A stretch of DNA of 64,000 bases from Zerene cesonia (GCF_012273895.1 NC_052126.1:943218-1007217); one strand, 5' to 3'; positions 1 to 10,569 are shown, counted from the first letter of the stretch. Program-made: numbers and translations. Notes: generated by a model from the letters alone, not told the origin.

Positions 1-492
1 NNNNNNNNNNNNNNNNNNNNNNNNNNNNNNNNNNNNNNNNNNNNNNNNNNNNNNNNNNNNNNNNNNNNNNNNNNNNNNNNNNNNNNNNNNNNNNNNNNNN
101 NNNNNNNNNNNNNNNNNNNNNNNNNNNNNNNNNNNNNNNNNNNNNNNNNNNNNNNNNNNNNNNNNNNNNNNNNNNNNNNNNNNNNNNNNNNNNNNNNNNN
201 NNNNNNNNNNNNNNNNNNNNNNNNNNNNNNNNNNNNNNNNNNNNNNNNNNNNNNNNNNNNNNNNNNNNNNNNNNNNNNNNNNNNNNNNNNNNNNNNNNNN
301 NNNNNNNNNNNNNNNNNNNNNNNNNNNNNNNNNNNNNNNNNNNNNNNNNNNNNNNNNNNNNNNNNNNNNNNNNNNNNNNNNNNNNNNNNNNNNNNNNNNN
401 NNNNNNNNNNNNNNNNNNNNNNNNNNNNNNNNNNNNNNNNNNNNNNNNNNNNNNNNNNNNNNNNNNNNNNNNNNNNNNNNNNNNNNNNNNNN
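1..492. other. Assembly gap at window edge
   Basis: All bases are N, so nothing can be said about content. Confidence 0.99.
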
Positions 493-529
493 AAAAATTA
501 TTTTATAGTTTTTAGTTTGATGTGCTTGA

Positions 530-559
530 AAAGCGTGTTTTTTAGTTTTTTTAAACTAT
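530..559 (+). repeat. Family U repeat, 3' fragment
   Basis: These 30 bases are identical to 9679-9708, the 3' part of a longer repeat copy. The rest of the element is absent or lost in the gap to the left. Class unknown. Confidence 0.6.
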
Positions 560-574
560 ATTTTATTTCTTTGG

Positions 575-640
575 ATGTGTGGTACTTACCCGGTGTGAAT
601 TGGCCCAATTCGCTTCGAAGTGTGCTCGACTTACACTCAG
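575..640 (-). mobile_element. Family C A-tailed element, terminal fragment
   Basis: Matches the end of the long copy at 16311-16650 (GTGTGGTACTT, then TGGCCCAATTCG, then GTGCTCGAC) with several substitutions. Canonical orientation, read towards the A tail, is minus. The remainder of the element is missing. Confidence 0.6.
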
Positions 641-957
641 AACCAATTAGAATGATTTTAATGCTTATACAGTTTACTTCCCACATTATCGTTATACGAA
701 TAGAAACTGTCTAAAACAAAAATTATTCAAAATAATGTGTAAGGGAAGTTTGATATAAATATTATATTTTACGCGCTGAGATTATAAATAATAAAGTTCA
801 AATTAAAAAGCAAACTTGATATTAAATACGTCCATAATAAGTTTCGGCCCGTGGAAATTTCGTTTTTCTCTTCTAAAAATTTTATGTGATATTTACAAGT
901 TTCTGTGAAGATTAAATTTTTCGACAAAGAAATTGCGTATCCGTCCACACGACACAT
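641..957. other. Unannotated AT-rich stretch
   Basis: No recognisable gene, repeat or RNA seen. Confidence 0.5.
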
Positions 958-1092
958 ATTAATATATTTATTTATTTATTCTTTATTGTACGGAATAAGA
1001 AAAAACAAAACAGATATAATCATAAAAAACAACTTAAAACTAGTTCACAAACGGCGGCCTTATGGTTAAAAGCCATCTCTATGAGTCAAACT
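958..1092 (-). mobile_element. Non-LTR retrotransposon (LINE) 3' end with (TAAA)n tail
   Basis: On the minus strand the segment reads ATAAGGCCGCC, then a T-rich stretch, then GTACAATAAAG and a short AATA repeat tail. The copy at 23905-24068 has the same order of motifs. A polyadenylation-like AATAAA followed by a simple tail fits the 3' end of a LINE. The coding part is absent, so the copy is 5'-truncated. The LINE clade cannot be named. Confidence 0.55.
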
Positions 1093-1160
1093 TTAGTATA
1101 TACAAAAAATTAACGTATATTCGTGTGAATCGCACACGGTGTGTATGAAACTGAAAATAG

Positions 1161-1399
1161 AAGTGAAACTTCAGTAAATCGACAAAAGAATGAGATGAAT
1201 ATATATAACAGCGTTAGGATAATTACAAAGTTTATTTGTTTAACAAAGAGGAGAGACCGATAATATAAAATAGTATGTATATTTCTGTCTCATCCTTTGC
1301 CGGCTTCATTCTACACATTTTTGTATTTGTGTCTCTTACTTGTCGTTTTTTTCGTTACATCAGGTTTGAAATCACAACGATTCTAAAGAAGTTTCACTT
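1161..1399. mobile_element. Family L MITE-like element with 12-bp terminal inverted repeats
   Basis: Begins AAGTGAAACTTC (1161-1172) and ends with the exact inverse GAAGTTTCACTT (1388-1399). A second copy lies in opposite orientation at 52682-52846 and shares the interior (CGACAAAAGAATGAGATGAA and others). No coding capacity. This copy carries extra interior sequence around 1207-1265. Superfamily not identified, since no clear target duplication is seen. Confidence 0.6.
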
Positions 1400-1407
1400 A
1401 TATGAAA

Positions 1408-1632
1408 CTAGCTTTTGCCCGCAGCTTCGCACGCGTTAATTCAGAGTAGTTTCATAGATGCTTTCTACATATAAACCTTCCTCTTGAATCACTCTATTTA
1501 TTAAAAAAAACCCCATCGAACTCCGTTGCGTAGTTTAAAAGATTTAAGCATACAACCCTTTATATGATCGCTTTCTCTGTTCCTATGTCCGTTCATAGGG
1601 ACACAGAAATTATTGTTTTATACTATGTAGTT
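1408..1632 (-). mobile_element. Non-autonomous Helitron, family H
   Basis: On the minus strand it ends GGGCAAAAGCTAG followed by T, the CTRR-type 3' terminus of Helitrons. Copies at 3978-4179 and 17984-18173 share the whole body and the 5' motif CACTACATAGTATA. The GC-rich stretch just before CTAG can pair as a short hairpin. No ORF. Mobilisation would need Rep/helicase supplied in trans. Confidence 0.7.
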
Positions 1633-1884
1633 ATCACTACAATAAAACAAATAAAAAACTCGTTGAGTCTACCACTGCATTCTTTTTTCAAATAAACTCT
1701 TTAATTTTTATCGGAGTAGATAATATTTCAACTAAAACCTAGTTGCGTGTTATTTCAAAATCTAATAATAAATACAGATCAAATTAGAAATAACAATAAA
1801 TAGTATACCTGTTTTAGATTTTTAAAAGTTTTTTCATGTATCTGTAAGAACATCACGACAAACCGCCTAAAACTAAATGTACAT

Positions 1885-2478
1885 AGTATTTTCTTGTGTT
1901 TGATTTTACGCGAGTATTATACATTAGGAAATTAAAAACTTTTTAACGGATTTTAATCGCGATTTATTCATTATATTATGAACCCGACGTTTCGAACACT
2001 TTACAGCGAGCGTGGTCACGGGGAGACTGAGATGTTATATGTCTTGAAGGTCATACAAAAATTGTTGTTTGTGAACTACCTCCACCTATTTCTCCGCAGT
2101 TGGTATGTTGAGTATTTTTCTGGATGTTGGCAGTATTGGCTGATAGTGTCTTCTGGTCTTTTGGTATGTCTGACATGGGGTTTTAAATTCTTGATAACAG
2201 GATCCCAGGTGTTGGAAAGCTGTAAGCTTAAGTAATCTTCTCTATTGAAATTTAGATGTTTTTTAATTTCAATAGCCTCACGTACAAGTCTTGGAACAAA
2301 TACCACTCATACTGATAGGTACCTCAATGATGAATCCCACCACCACCCCTGTCAACTCGCTTCTGTCGGTAAATCATTGTTTCAGAGAGCCCACCACAAA
2401 GTATTCGAAACGTCGGGTTAATAATATAATGAATAAATCGCGTTTAAAATCCGTTAAAAAGTTTTTAATTTCTAAATG
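1885..2478 (-). mobile_element. Penelope-like element (PLE), truncated, with inverted terminal repeats
   Basis: The left arm (1885-2040) and right arm (2397-2478) are inverted copies of one terminal sequence. It contains CGAAACGTCGGGTT, then AATCGCG and AATCCGTTAAAAAG. Between them is the end of a PLE reading frame on the minus strand. PLEs often show terminal repeats in inverted orientation because of their unusual integration. Further pieces of the same terminal sequence occur at 7330-7540, 14320-14459, 33711-33850 and 38651-39226. Element boundaries are approximate. Confidence 0.7.
2076..2306 (-). pseudogene. PLE reverse transcriptase/GIY-YIG polyprotein, C-terminal remnant
   Basis: The 76-codon open frame reads RLVREAIEIKKH, then FNRED, then WDPVI. 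This is the pattern at the C-terminal end of GIY-YIG endonuclease-bearing Penelope-like polyproteins: RLVREAxEI followed by NFNREDG and a late Trp. The reverse transcriptase and the catalytic GIY-YIG core are absent, and one residue or more near FNRED differs from the family pattern, so the piece is not functional. The methionine at the start is incidental because the real frame would continue upstream. Position fits: it lies directly upstream, on the minus strand, of the terminal repeat at 1885-2040. Assignment is from motif memory; a profile search would settle it. Confidence 0.65.
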
Positions 2479-2736
2479 AATACATGTAAAAAGTACAATT
2501 CATTTATGATTAATAGAACTGCACCCCCTATATCCAGACAATTATTAATTAAAACTTCACACATACATATGTAAGTCCGCTCAAATCAAATGCGAGAGTA
2601 AAAAACAAACAGAAATAACTCCGCATCAAACAAAACCGGAAAACAGTTGGAATGACAAATAAACATGCCGACTGAACTTGGTTAAGCGTTGAGATAGAAG
2701 TAAGGGGACATGCGGCAAATGGAAATTGCCTTTTTG

Positions 2737-3250
2737 ACCGACTTAAAAAAAGGATGTGTATGTGGTAGTTGAGCACGTTTCGGCACGAATTGGGCGAGCT
2801 CGCACCGAAGTACCACACCCCCACAGAAGACCGGCGTGAAATAGCATTCTGCTGTGCTTCGTTCGGTGAGTGGGGGAGCCGGAGGCCCATATCCTTTTCC
2901 TTTCCCTTCCCAGTCCTTTCCTTTATTCCTCTTACCAATCCTTTCTTAATCCCTTCCTAATGTAAAGTCGGCAATCCATTTGTAGAGGCGTAAGGTCTGC
3001 AATGGACCTTATGCCTCTCCAAAAGTTAATGGGCGGTTGTAGCGCTTACCATCAGGCGTCCCACCAGCTCCATTGCAGACTGTGACATAAAAAAAGGAGA
3101 AGGTTCTCAATTCGACTGTATTTTTGTGTTTGCTCATAACTTTTTACGGGATAAACCGATTTTGATAATTATTTTTTCATTTGAAAGCTCCATTTCCCGT
3201 GTAGTCCTATATGAATTTGGTCAAGATCTGACAATTCGTTGAAAATAATT
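2737..3250 (+). repeat. Family I repeat, split by a nested insertion
   Basis: The left piece (2737-2754, ACCGACTTAAAAAAAGGA) and right piece (3096-3250, GGTTCTCAATTCGACTG and on) join to give the start of the family seen intact at 30599-30768. The intervening 2755-3088 is a separate family C element. Family I has about 150 bp of conserved sequence with core AACCGATTTTGATGA. It lacks an ORF and its class is unknown. Confidence 0.6.
2755..3095 (+). mobile_element. Family C A-tailed non-autonomous retroelement, near full length
   Basis: Runs from TGTGGTAGTTGAGCACG to GACAT followed by seven A. The sequence AAAAAAAGGA occurs on both sides (2745-2754 and 3089-3098) as a likely target duplication. 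Other copies: 16311-16650, 49020-49200, 21335-21485 and several fragments. The A tail and short length suggest a SINE or a LINE 3' remnant. No tRNA boxes are evident. Confidence 0.7.
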
Positions 3251-3977
3251 ACAATAAACTTGTACTGAATACATACAACAACGAAGGCCAACAAAGTCGC
3301 ATACTAAGCCAGTTTATACAGCTTATAAGCAAATGGAACAATGTCTAATGGCTATAATACCTTTAAAAACATTATGAATACGAAAAGAGCTTTGTTTAAC
3401 ACAAGTTTTCATTTAGAACGATAAACACTATCTTATCTTTACATTTTAAATGACCGTTATCTCTAGATGTCGTAGATTCGAGACAAAGTTTTTATGTAAA
3501 CGAGAACACCCATTTACATTATTTTAATGGATTTGATACAGTCTGTGGCAACTTCTGTTATTTTATTATTAAAATAAATATATAAGCATCAACAGTAATA
3601 AATTAAAATAAGTATCAACTGAATAGTCTCACTTGCTCACACATAAGGAAATTATGAAATCCTAGCGATCATAATCAGGATAATAAGATAAACTAATGAA
3701 ATTATATTATTGTCACCGATCCTTGATAAGTGTAAAAAATATCGTTTAAAATGAGTTCAAATCGAGTCTAAAGAAGTTAGTGGTATACAAACATACAGGT
3801 GAAAAGTGTTAAAAAAACATTTTTTTTGATGAACTAACTTTAATATTAATCCCCATAAAACGATACGAGATAAAAATTAAACAAAGATTATGTTATTCAA
3901 TGATATAGGTTTAGCCCTTCAAAGCAAACCAAGCAATCAAAACAAACAGAAAACTATATTATTTCTTTATATATAAA
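3251..3977. other. Unannotated AT-rich stretch
   Basis: No gene or repeat recognised. Several short TAATTA-like and AATAAA-like strings are expected at this base composition. Confidence 0.5.
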
Positions 3978-4179
3978 TAGCTTTTGCCCGCGGCTTCACA
4001 CGAGTCAAATCAGGAGTAGTTCAATAGATGTTATTTTACATATAAATCCTCTTGATTCATTCTATTTATTAAAAAAAACACTATCAAAATCCGGTGCGAA
4101 GTTTTAAAGATTTATGCAGACATAGGTCCATAGGGCCACAGAGACAGAAAAAGTGACTTTATTATATACTATGTAGTGA
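3978..4179 (-). mobile_element. Non-autonomous Helitron, family H
   Basis: Minus-strand 5' end is TCACTACATAGTATA, preceded by A. The 3' end is GGGCAAAAGCTAT (CTAG mutated to CTAT), followed by T. The body aligns with 1408-1632, including the AAAAAAAACACTATC stretch. Insertion between A and T fits Helitrons. Confidence 0.7.
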
Positions 4180-4460
4180 TGATTTCAGAACATTTAAAAA
4201 CTTAGCTGTCATCGTGTATATGTACGTACATATTTAAAGAATCAAAAGCCAAAACATCCGTATAGCTTTTCGGTTAGCATTAATCGATGTTAAAAATAAT
4301 GGTTTGTTTGTCTCACGGAATATTTTTGAGCAATCTTTAATTGACATATCTACTACTAATTAAAGATTCATTTTCAAAGTTCTTTCTTTATTTACAAATC
4401 CAGAATGATGGAGGTGGCCCTGAATAAGCTTCATATTAATATGCTTGACATGGGAGATAC

Positions 4461-4585
4461 ATTTAATTTTTAGTTTCATAGCATTGAAATGCTTTATAAA
4501 TGAGAAATTTTGAAAGAAAAGAAAAAATTGATCACGAGGCGGGATTCGAACGCAAAAAACACGGTTTCGAATCCATTGAAATATG
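4461..4585 (-). mobile_element. Family K tRNA-derived SINE-like fragment
   Basis: On the minus strand GCGTTCGAATCCCGCCTCG contains an RNA polymerase III B-box (GTTCGAATCC), followed by an AT-rich body. The copy at 20557-20655 shares GATCACGAGGCGGG and TTTATAAATGAGA. A tail-only copy lies at 48940-49019. The tRNA-like part does not fold into a full cloverleaf, so this is not a tRNA gene. Confidence 0.5.
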
Positions 4586-4845
4586 TATCTCATAATTAAT
4601 TAATTGTTTCAATACTGTGAAACCTTTACTCCAAACATTTGCTGAAATATTAGTATTTGTTTTATATTTCATTACTCTAAAATTCTAGAAATTTCCCCGG
4701 CTATACATACAAAGGAATATTAAAATAAGATGAGGCACTTTTAATCTCGCGAGTTCAAAGTTTTGGGTTTAATGTATCCATCTTGCTTCACTTAAGAAGG
4801 TTAGACTGAAGTCCTTTAATAATGCTATACTATCTTCACTCCTTT

Positions 4846-4905
4846 TATATTATTTTATTATATTATTTATTATTTATTATTTTATATTATTTTTATATTA
4901 TTCTT
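4846..4905. repeat. AT-rich simple repeat (TTATTATAT-type)
   Basis: Imperfect runs of TTAT, TATT and TTTTATATT units. Confidence 0.85.
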
Positions 4906-4960
4906 ACTCAAACTCAAACATTTATTCATTCAATTAGACTTCTTATAGAAGCATTTTTAA
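4906..4960 (-). repeat. Family M: retroelement 3' end with (GAGTTT)n tail
   Basis: On the minus strand AAGAAGTCTAATTGAATGAA is followed by a TTTGAG repeat. The plus-strand copy at 19820-19868 has the same body and a longer (GAGTTT)n tail. A hexamer tail after an AATAAAT-like motif suggests a non-LTR element 3' end, but only about 50 bp remain. Confidence 0.5.
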
Positions 4961-6046
4961 TCGTTATAGCAAAGGATGTAAACCACTGGATCGATTTTAA
5001 TGGAAAACTTTGGTACAAATATAATTTGACAGAGTAATTTGTTTTTATTTGTTTGTTTGTATTTCTTCCACATCACAACAGATATACTTTAAGGAATGAA
5101 TTGTCTCAGGAGATTTCTGTAAGCTGCGTTGTGTTTGAAGTCACGTTTTTAATGCGAGAAAACATCCAATTCCCATGTGTGTTTTCCTTTGACTATCCAT
5201 TGGAAGCCTCGGGCAGTAAGCTAGTTACAAATTAATAATAATTATTTTGACCTTCAAATTGTCATAACTAGATAGAATTTAAATGAAACCGCATGTCAGG
5301 CACCAACTATCAAATATAAAAAATACATAAAAACCAGTAAAACGTTATAAGGTACACAGACAAAAAGAACAGTCCAATAGATAACCTAATCCTCCTTCTT
5401 TGATTTGAAGAAACACGTGCATAGTTTTCTGGTATTTATTACAGGCTATTTCAGCTGTTTGCTACAGCTCATTTAAGATAGAAACATGATAAAAATTATT
5501 ATAATTCTGCATGATTACCTTTGGCAAAGGACATGTCCTGTATTTGAAACGTGTTGTCTTCTCGTATAATTTTCGTATAATTTGATAGAAATAAAAGGGG
5601 TAATTAAATGACAATGTTTTTACTGATCAGGAGTAGTCAAGGATGTTATATATAGATCTTTCCTACCGTAACTTTGCACATTAAAATTGTGAAAAGTATA
5701 ATTTTAATCTAAAAATCTACATAAATTAATATACAATTATTCGAATTTCAAATAAACTATTTGAAAAAAGCTCTCTGTATCAATCAATAACCACGCTGAA
5801 TATCTGGCCACGGCCTATACAAGTCACACAGCGTAGTAAAAGTTATTTCTTATCTACAAAGTCACGGCCTGTCTCAATATTGGACAAAGGATCGCGAGAC
5901 GTTTCGACTAAAATATTTTAACTTTTATGACTAGCTATTTGACCACAGCTTCACTTGCCATTTGCTTTTTTTCTCATTATATACTGTTTTAACTCGCTTT
6001 TATTAGGTCGATCTACATTTATAGTTGATCTGTGACTATATATTTA
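4961..6046. other. Unannotated stretch with a possible Helitron end
   Basis: No coding signal. A CTAGCTATTTGACCACAGC motif at 5931-5949 resembles a decayed minus-strand Helitron 3' end. Nothing else recognised. Confidence 0.4.
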
Positions 6047-6238
6047 CCAGACGCTCGCCCCGGCCCGCCCAGATATTTAGATCGGGATAGAAAGTACCTA
6101 TCCTATCACCCAAGTCAGCTGATAGCCTGTCTGTATATCAAATTTCATCAAAATCCGTTCAGTAGTTTCAGCGTGATAGACGGACAAATAACCAAACGAA
6201 TAAACTTTCACAATTACAATATTATATACATAGTGCGA
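6047..6238 (-). mobile_element. Non-autonomous Helitron, family Q
   Basis: The minus strand starts TCGCACTATG after an A and contains the shared Helitron core CTACTGAACGGATTTTGATG. It ends in a GC-rich GGGCGGGCCGGGGCGAGCG stretch. The CTAG terminus is not preserved (CTGG/TAAA here). The core also links it to family A at 7771-7969. Confidence 0.55.
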
Positions 6239-7329
6239 TAGTGTGAAATGTGATATATAAAATGCAAAGGTTGTTACTATTAACACACTTCCCAAACTGT
6301 ACCGATAGGGCTTAATCTTGGCCTGCAAATGGCCACTATATTGTAGGTAACTGCTAAAAAAGATAGATAGATAAGGGGATATATTTTGATACATTCTGTC
6401 CTCAAGGGTATAAAATGCGGGGAACAAAATATTTATGCTTATTGACTACATCCAAACATACAAAGATTCACATATGTAAATTAAGTAAATTATTAAATAA
6501 TTGTGTAAATTAAGGTTTATAATCATTGGACAATACAGTAGCAAGTATCTAATAGCGTTTTGGTAGTCATAACCAAGAACAAAAGGTCTGTCAAAACCTA
6601 TTGTAGGTTTAAATTTGATACTACCTTCCTAAGTTTCATAGATTCGAAATACGTTCAATGAAAATTTTTGTGCAAGTGTAGTTCAAAATATTATATGTGA
6701 TCGATAGAAAGATATTATAGTCTCGTAGACGTAAAATAAAGCGTACAGTAAATACTCATTTGAGATATCCAATAAATATCGAGCTAAATAACAACATGAG
6801 GGGAAAACATTTTTTTCAATTCGTACATGGAAATTTTTGTATTGCAAAGGCGAAGTTGGCGTATTTTCAACTCGCGAAACTTTTGCAATAAATGTCCGTT
6901 GATGTGTAGACTCTGTTATGTCATCAGTGGCAGCGACTGCTCTATGTTTGGTTTTATGTTCATTTTTTACATTTATTCATTATAGAGTAGATCATAAAAG
7001 AGGTTGGTTATAACGTATAACAAAATATGTTTAAATATAGAACGCTTGTTAACTATATTTATATATATATGATAATATATAGAATATGTGTTATATGAAA
7101 TAAAAATACATTCATATAATTTGAACGGGATTAAAGAAACAATTTATGTTACATATTCACAAACAAAATCATTTATTTCTAAATCTTCCAAAATAGCTAG
7201 CAAATTTGTGTGCAATTTCAGTATTAAATGCAATGCAATTTCAGTAAAAAAAACCTTTTTACCACATATAATTTTTTCGAAATAAAAATGGGTACCTGGT
7301 TTTATATAAAAAATAAAATTATTCTTATA
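6239..7329. other. Unannotated AT-rich stretch
   Basis: No gene seen. The last 9 bases (7321-7329) are the left target duplication of the next element. Confidence 0.45.
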
Positions 7330-7540
7330 GTATTTTCTTGTGTTTGATTTTACGCGAGTATTATACATTTAGAAATTAAAGACTTCTTAACGGATTTTAA
7401 ACGCGATTTATTCATTATATTAATTATTTACCCGACGTTTAAGTACTGTACTCCACTGTAAAGTGTTCGAAACGTCGGGTTAACAATATAATGAATAAAT
7501 CGCGTTTAAAATCCGTTAAAAAGTTTTTAATTTCTAAATG
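7330..7540. mobile_element. Small PLE copy: two inverted terminal sequences, no ORF
   Basis: The left arm (7330-7440) and right arm (7463-7540) are inverted copies of the PLE terminal sequence seen at 1885-2040. A spacer of about 20 bp separates them. ATTCTTATA flanks both sides (7321-7329 and 7541-7549), so this short form appears to have inserted as a unit. It lacks all coding sequence. Confidence 0.7.
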
Positions 7541-7770
7541 ATTCTTATATTTATTACAATAAGTTTGTTTTTCTCGCTATCACTATAACTCCACATTCAC
7601 TTCACATATCAGCCTACGAGCGATGATCAACAAACACACTTTGAAGAGTGGCTTTTATTTGTATTTCGGGAGAAAATAAACGATTCGTGGTCGCTTTATT
7701 TTAGTGAAACGGCAAATCTAATATTGTTATTGATATAAGTATTTCATGAAAAGTGTAAAATTATGTAAGA

Positions 7771-7969
7771 CTACCAGCGCTCCGCGGTTTCACCCGCGTA
7801 AGTCCATATCCCGTAGGAATATCGGGATAAAAAGTTGCCTATATGTTATTCCAGTTGTCCAGCTGTCTACGTACCAAATTTCATTGCAATCGGTTCAGTA
7901 GTTTTTGCGTGACAGAGCAACAAACACACACACACCCTTACAAACTTTCGCATTTATAATATAGTAGGA
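7771..7969 (-). mobile_element. Non-autonomous Helitron, family A
   Basis: The minus strand runs TCCTACTATATTATAAATGC to CCGCGGAGCGC. The 3' CTAG is altered to GTAG here. Nearly the full body is shared with seven other copies in the window, including a GTTTGTAAGG motif and a (TG)n tract. No ORF. Confidence 0.75.
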
Positions 7970-8773
7970 TTAGTAGGATATATAAGATCTTGAATATGAA
8001 TGAATTTAGCTGTTGTGGATATTTAGCCCAGGAGTTAATTACTGAGAAATATACATTGAAATAGGCAAGCGCAATTATAGGTGTAAAATTAGGAAGTGCA
8101 TAATGAATCAGTTTATGTAAATGATTCTCAAAAAGAAATCAGTATGTAATCAATATTAATATCATAACAATATTATTTAATAAGTAATATTAAATAACGT
8201 AAATTAAATACGTAATATAAAGTAAATAATTATTAAATAACGATAAGTATTGGCCATATGCTATGCATATCGCTAAGTACCACCATTACTAAATCATCGT
8301 TCGATTCAATTTCATGCTCTGCTTAAACAAACAAAACTATACAAAAACAATATCCGATTCAATCGTTCCCTCCTACATTTCACAAATCATATTGAAAAAT
8401 GTTAAATCCCATATAATTGAAGAGTAATTTTCCATACTATATGGTAATGCAACCATACCATTGGGTTTCAGCATGCAACTTCGCATGAAAGGAAAAAATA
8501 ATAGAATAATGTATGGCTAATTGCAAAATACACGCTCGTAAATGAAAACATTTCATTTAAATGTTTGCCTTTACTCTAAAAGCTGTATGAAGTTCAATAT
8601 TTTTCATTTAAACATATGAACATTGATAAAAAATTACAGTACATTTATTGGGCATTTTTGGCTAAACTAAATAATGGTCAAAAGTGTACAGACCTTTCTT
8701 GCCTATTTTTTTTTTTTATTATTTAAACATTTATATTTCAATAAGCATCTCCAATGCACAGAAAAAAGGTCTA
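7970..8773. other. Unannotated AT-rich stretch
   Basis: No recognisable gene or repeat. Confidence 0.45.
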
Positions 8774-8980
8774 CTAGCTGCGCCCCGCAGTTTCACCCGC
8801 GTAAGTCCGTATCACTTAAGAATATTGGGATGAAAAGTTGCCTATATGTTATTCCAGTTGTCTAGCTGTCTACGTACCAAATTACATTGCAATCAGTTCA
8901 GTGGTTTTGCGTGAAAGAGCAACAAACACACACACACACACACATAATTACAAACTTTCGCATTTATAATATTAGTAGGA
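8774..8980 (-). mobile_element. Non-autonomous Helitron, family A
   Basis: Clean ends on the minus strand: TCCTACTAATATTATAAATG at the start, CTAG followed by T at the end. A (CA)n microsatellite (about 8919-8942 on the plus strand) expands the internal TG tract. Very similar to 45342-45551 and 50856-51055. Confidence 0.8.
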
Positions 8981-9084
8981 TGTATATACAAATATTATTT
9001 GTTTTCCACTAATTGCACCCGACATTTTCATAAGATGTAAGCATAGATTTTTTAATAAAAATTAAATAATTAATTTTAATAACA

Positions 9085-9215
9085 ACTATACCGTCTTCAA
9101 ATTGTCAGTGTTTGACCAAATTGAAAGCTTAATCAAAATTGGTTTAGCCAGTACAAAAGTATGAGGTAGCAAAGAGTCAGTCAAATTGAGATTTCTCTTT
9201 TTTGAAGTCGATTAC
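9085..9215 (-). repeat. Family I repeat, diverged copy
   Basis: The reverse complement reads GTAATCGACTTCAAAAAAG, then CTCAATTTGACTGACTC, then TTTTGATTAAGCTTTCAA, then GACAATTTGAAGACGG. This is the order of family I at 30599-30768. Confidence 0.55.
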
Positions 9216-9498
9216 AAAACAAAATCGAGTCTTATTCACCAATCACTGTAACACCAACTTCTTTATAGCCATAGATACTATAAAAACCTCAGTAAGCAAG
9301 TTACGGCGGAATAAAGAGTGGCAAGCTGACAAAATCTGAATTTATGAAGAAAACTTTTCCAATAACCACCGGTAATCGAAGATGATCGTATGTAGGTCAA
9401 CAATTGTTTGCTATCTAGCTAGACCACCATTATGGGATGCCTGTGGAATCTTTGTCTGGAGAGTATTATAACAATAACAATATTCACACACGCCGCTT

Positions 9499-9722
9499 TT
9501 TACACGCTTTTTATTAGCTTCACCTGTATGTTTGTATATTTGTTTGTATGTTTGTTTGTAACCGACTTCTTTGGGCGCGATTTTGACCCACTTTAAACGG
9601 CCAGATTTCGTTCAAACTTTGTAGATTTATTGAGGACCGATGACAATACACTAATTTGATAAAATTATTCCATTTTTCAAAGCGTGTTTTTTAGTTTTTT
9701 TAAACTATTATTTATTATTCCA
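9499..9722 (+). repeat. Family U repeat with internal (TGTT)n tract
   Basis: Begins ACACGCTTTTTATTAGC, passes through GTTTGTATG repeats and GACCCACTTTAAACGG, and ends with the 30-base block shared with 530-559. Partial copies lie at 24899-24970 (start) and 57195-57300 (middle). No ORF; class unknown. Confidence 0.55.
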
Positions 9723-10360
9723 TTGGAATTCTATTCGTTTCTAGAACAATTTTCTTGCCCTATATACCATTGAAGTTTTATTTTCAAACGATTTTTATAC
9801 TTGGTTATTAATCAAGCCTAATTATAAATAAAACTTCATTCTAAGATTTTACATTCATATTATTAAAATATATCCGAAACTAGCTATCCTAAACCCTTAA
9901 TTTCCATTTCAAAAAGGTGGAACGTAACCATAATATTCCCGAGTCAGCACATCACTATTAGTCCAAGAAAATGGGTAGGGTAAATGCGAATTTGAGATTA
10001 AAACTTGAATTTTTGATATAATTTACTTTGAGGAATCTAAAAACGAACTGTGCAAGTTTTTTTTAAATTCACCCCCGAGAAGGGGTGAAAAAAAATAAAT
10101 AAAGTCTTTTTTTTGAAATTTTGGCGAAACCGTAAGTGTTAGAAAAAAAAGTTTTAAATAAAATTTATAGAGCGTAAAATTTTACACAAAAATGTTTCTA
10201 TGACTTTTTTTCCTAAAATTGAAATTAACTGAGATAGGGTAGTTAGAAGCTAGGGGATGATAACTGCAACTCTAAAAAATCAGAACTTATTGAAAAATTG
10301 ATAAAACTCATATATATATTTTTAATTACTTATATAATTATAAACTTTGATTCTGGAGAA

Positions 10361-10366
<6 letters not shown>
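9723..10366. other. Unannotated stretch with a short GC hairpin
   Basis: TTCACCCC (10068-10075) pairs with GGGGTGAA (10082-10089) across a 6-base loop and is followed by A-rich DNA. The surroundings look like decayed transposon DNA but no family member was found in the window. Confidence 0.4.
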
Positions 10367-10410
<44 letters not shown>

Positions 10411-10440
10411 TTTTTTTTTTCAACACATTAGTATTTCAAA
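10367..10440. repeat. (AT)n microsatellite flanked by poly(A) and poly(T)
   Basis: A run of A, about 18 AT units, then a run of T. Confidence 0.95.
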
Positions 10441-10569
10441 AAATTGACCATACGCATTGAAATTTAATTTTTACCTGTTATTTTCAAGCAGGTATAAAAT
10501 AATTTACCTGGTGATAAAAGATATTGTGGGGCGGCGACTTTGCTTTTACTACCGGATTTGGTACCTTGT

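Noticed and set aside
2549..2938. 129-codon minus-strand ORF
   Set aside because: It lies across a family C retroelement and neighbouring repeat DNA. The frame comes from the element's GC-rich body and recurs, shifted, in the other copy at 16325-16717.
8915..8945. (CA)n microsatellite as an independent feature
   Set aside because: It is the internal TG/CA tract of the Helitron copy at 8774-8980.
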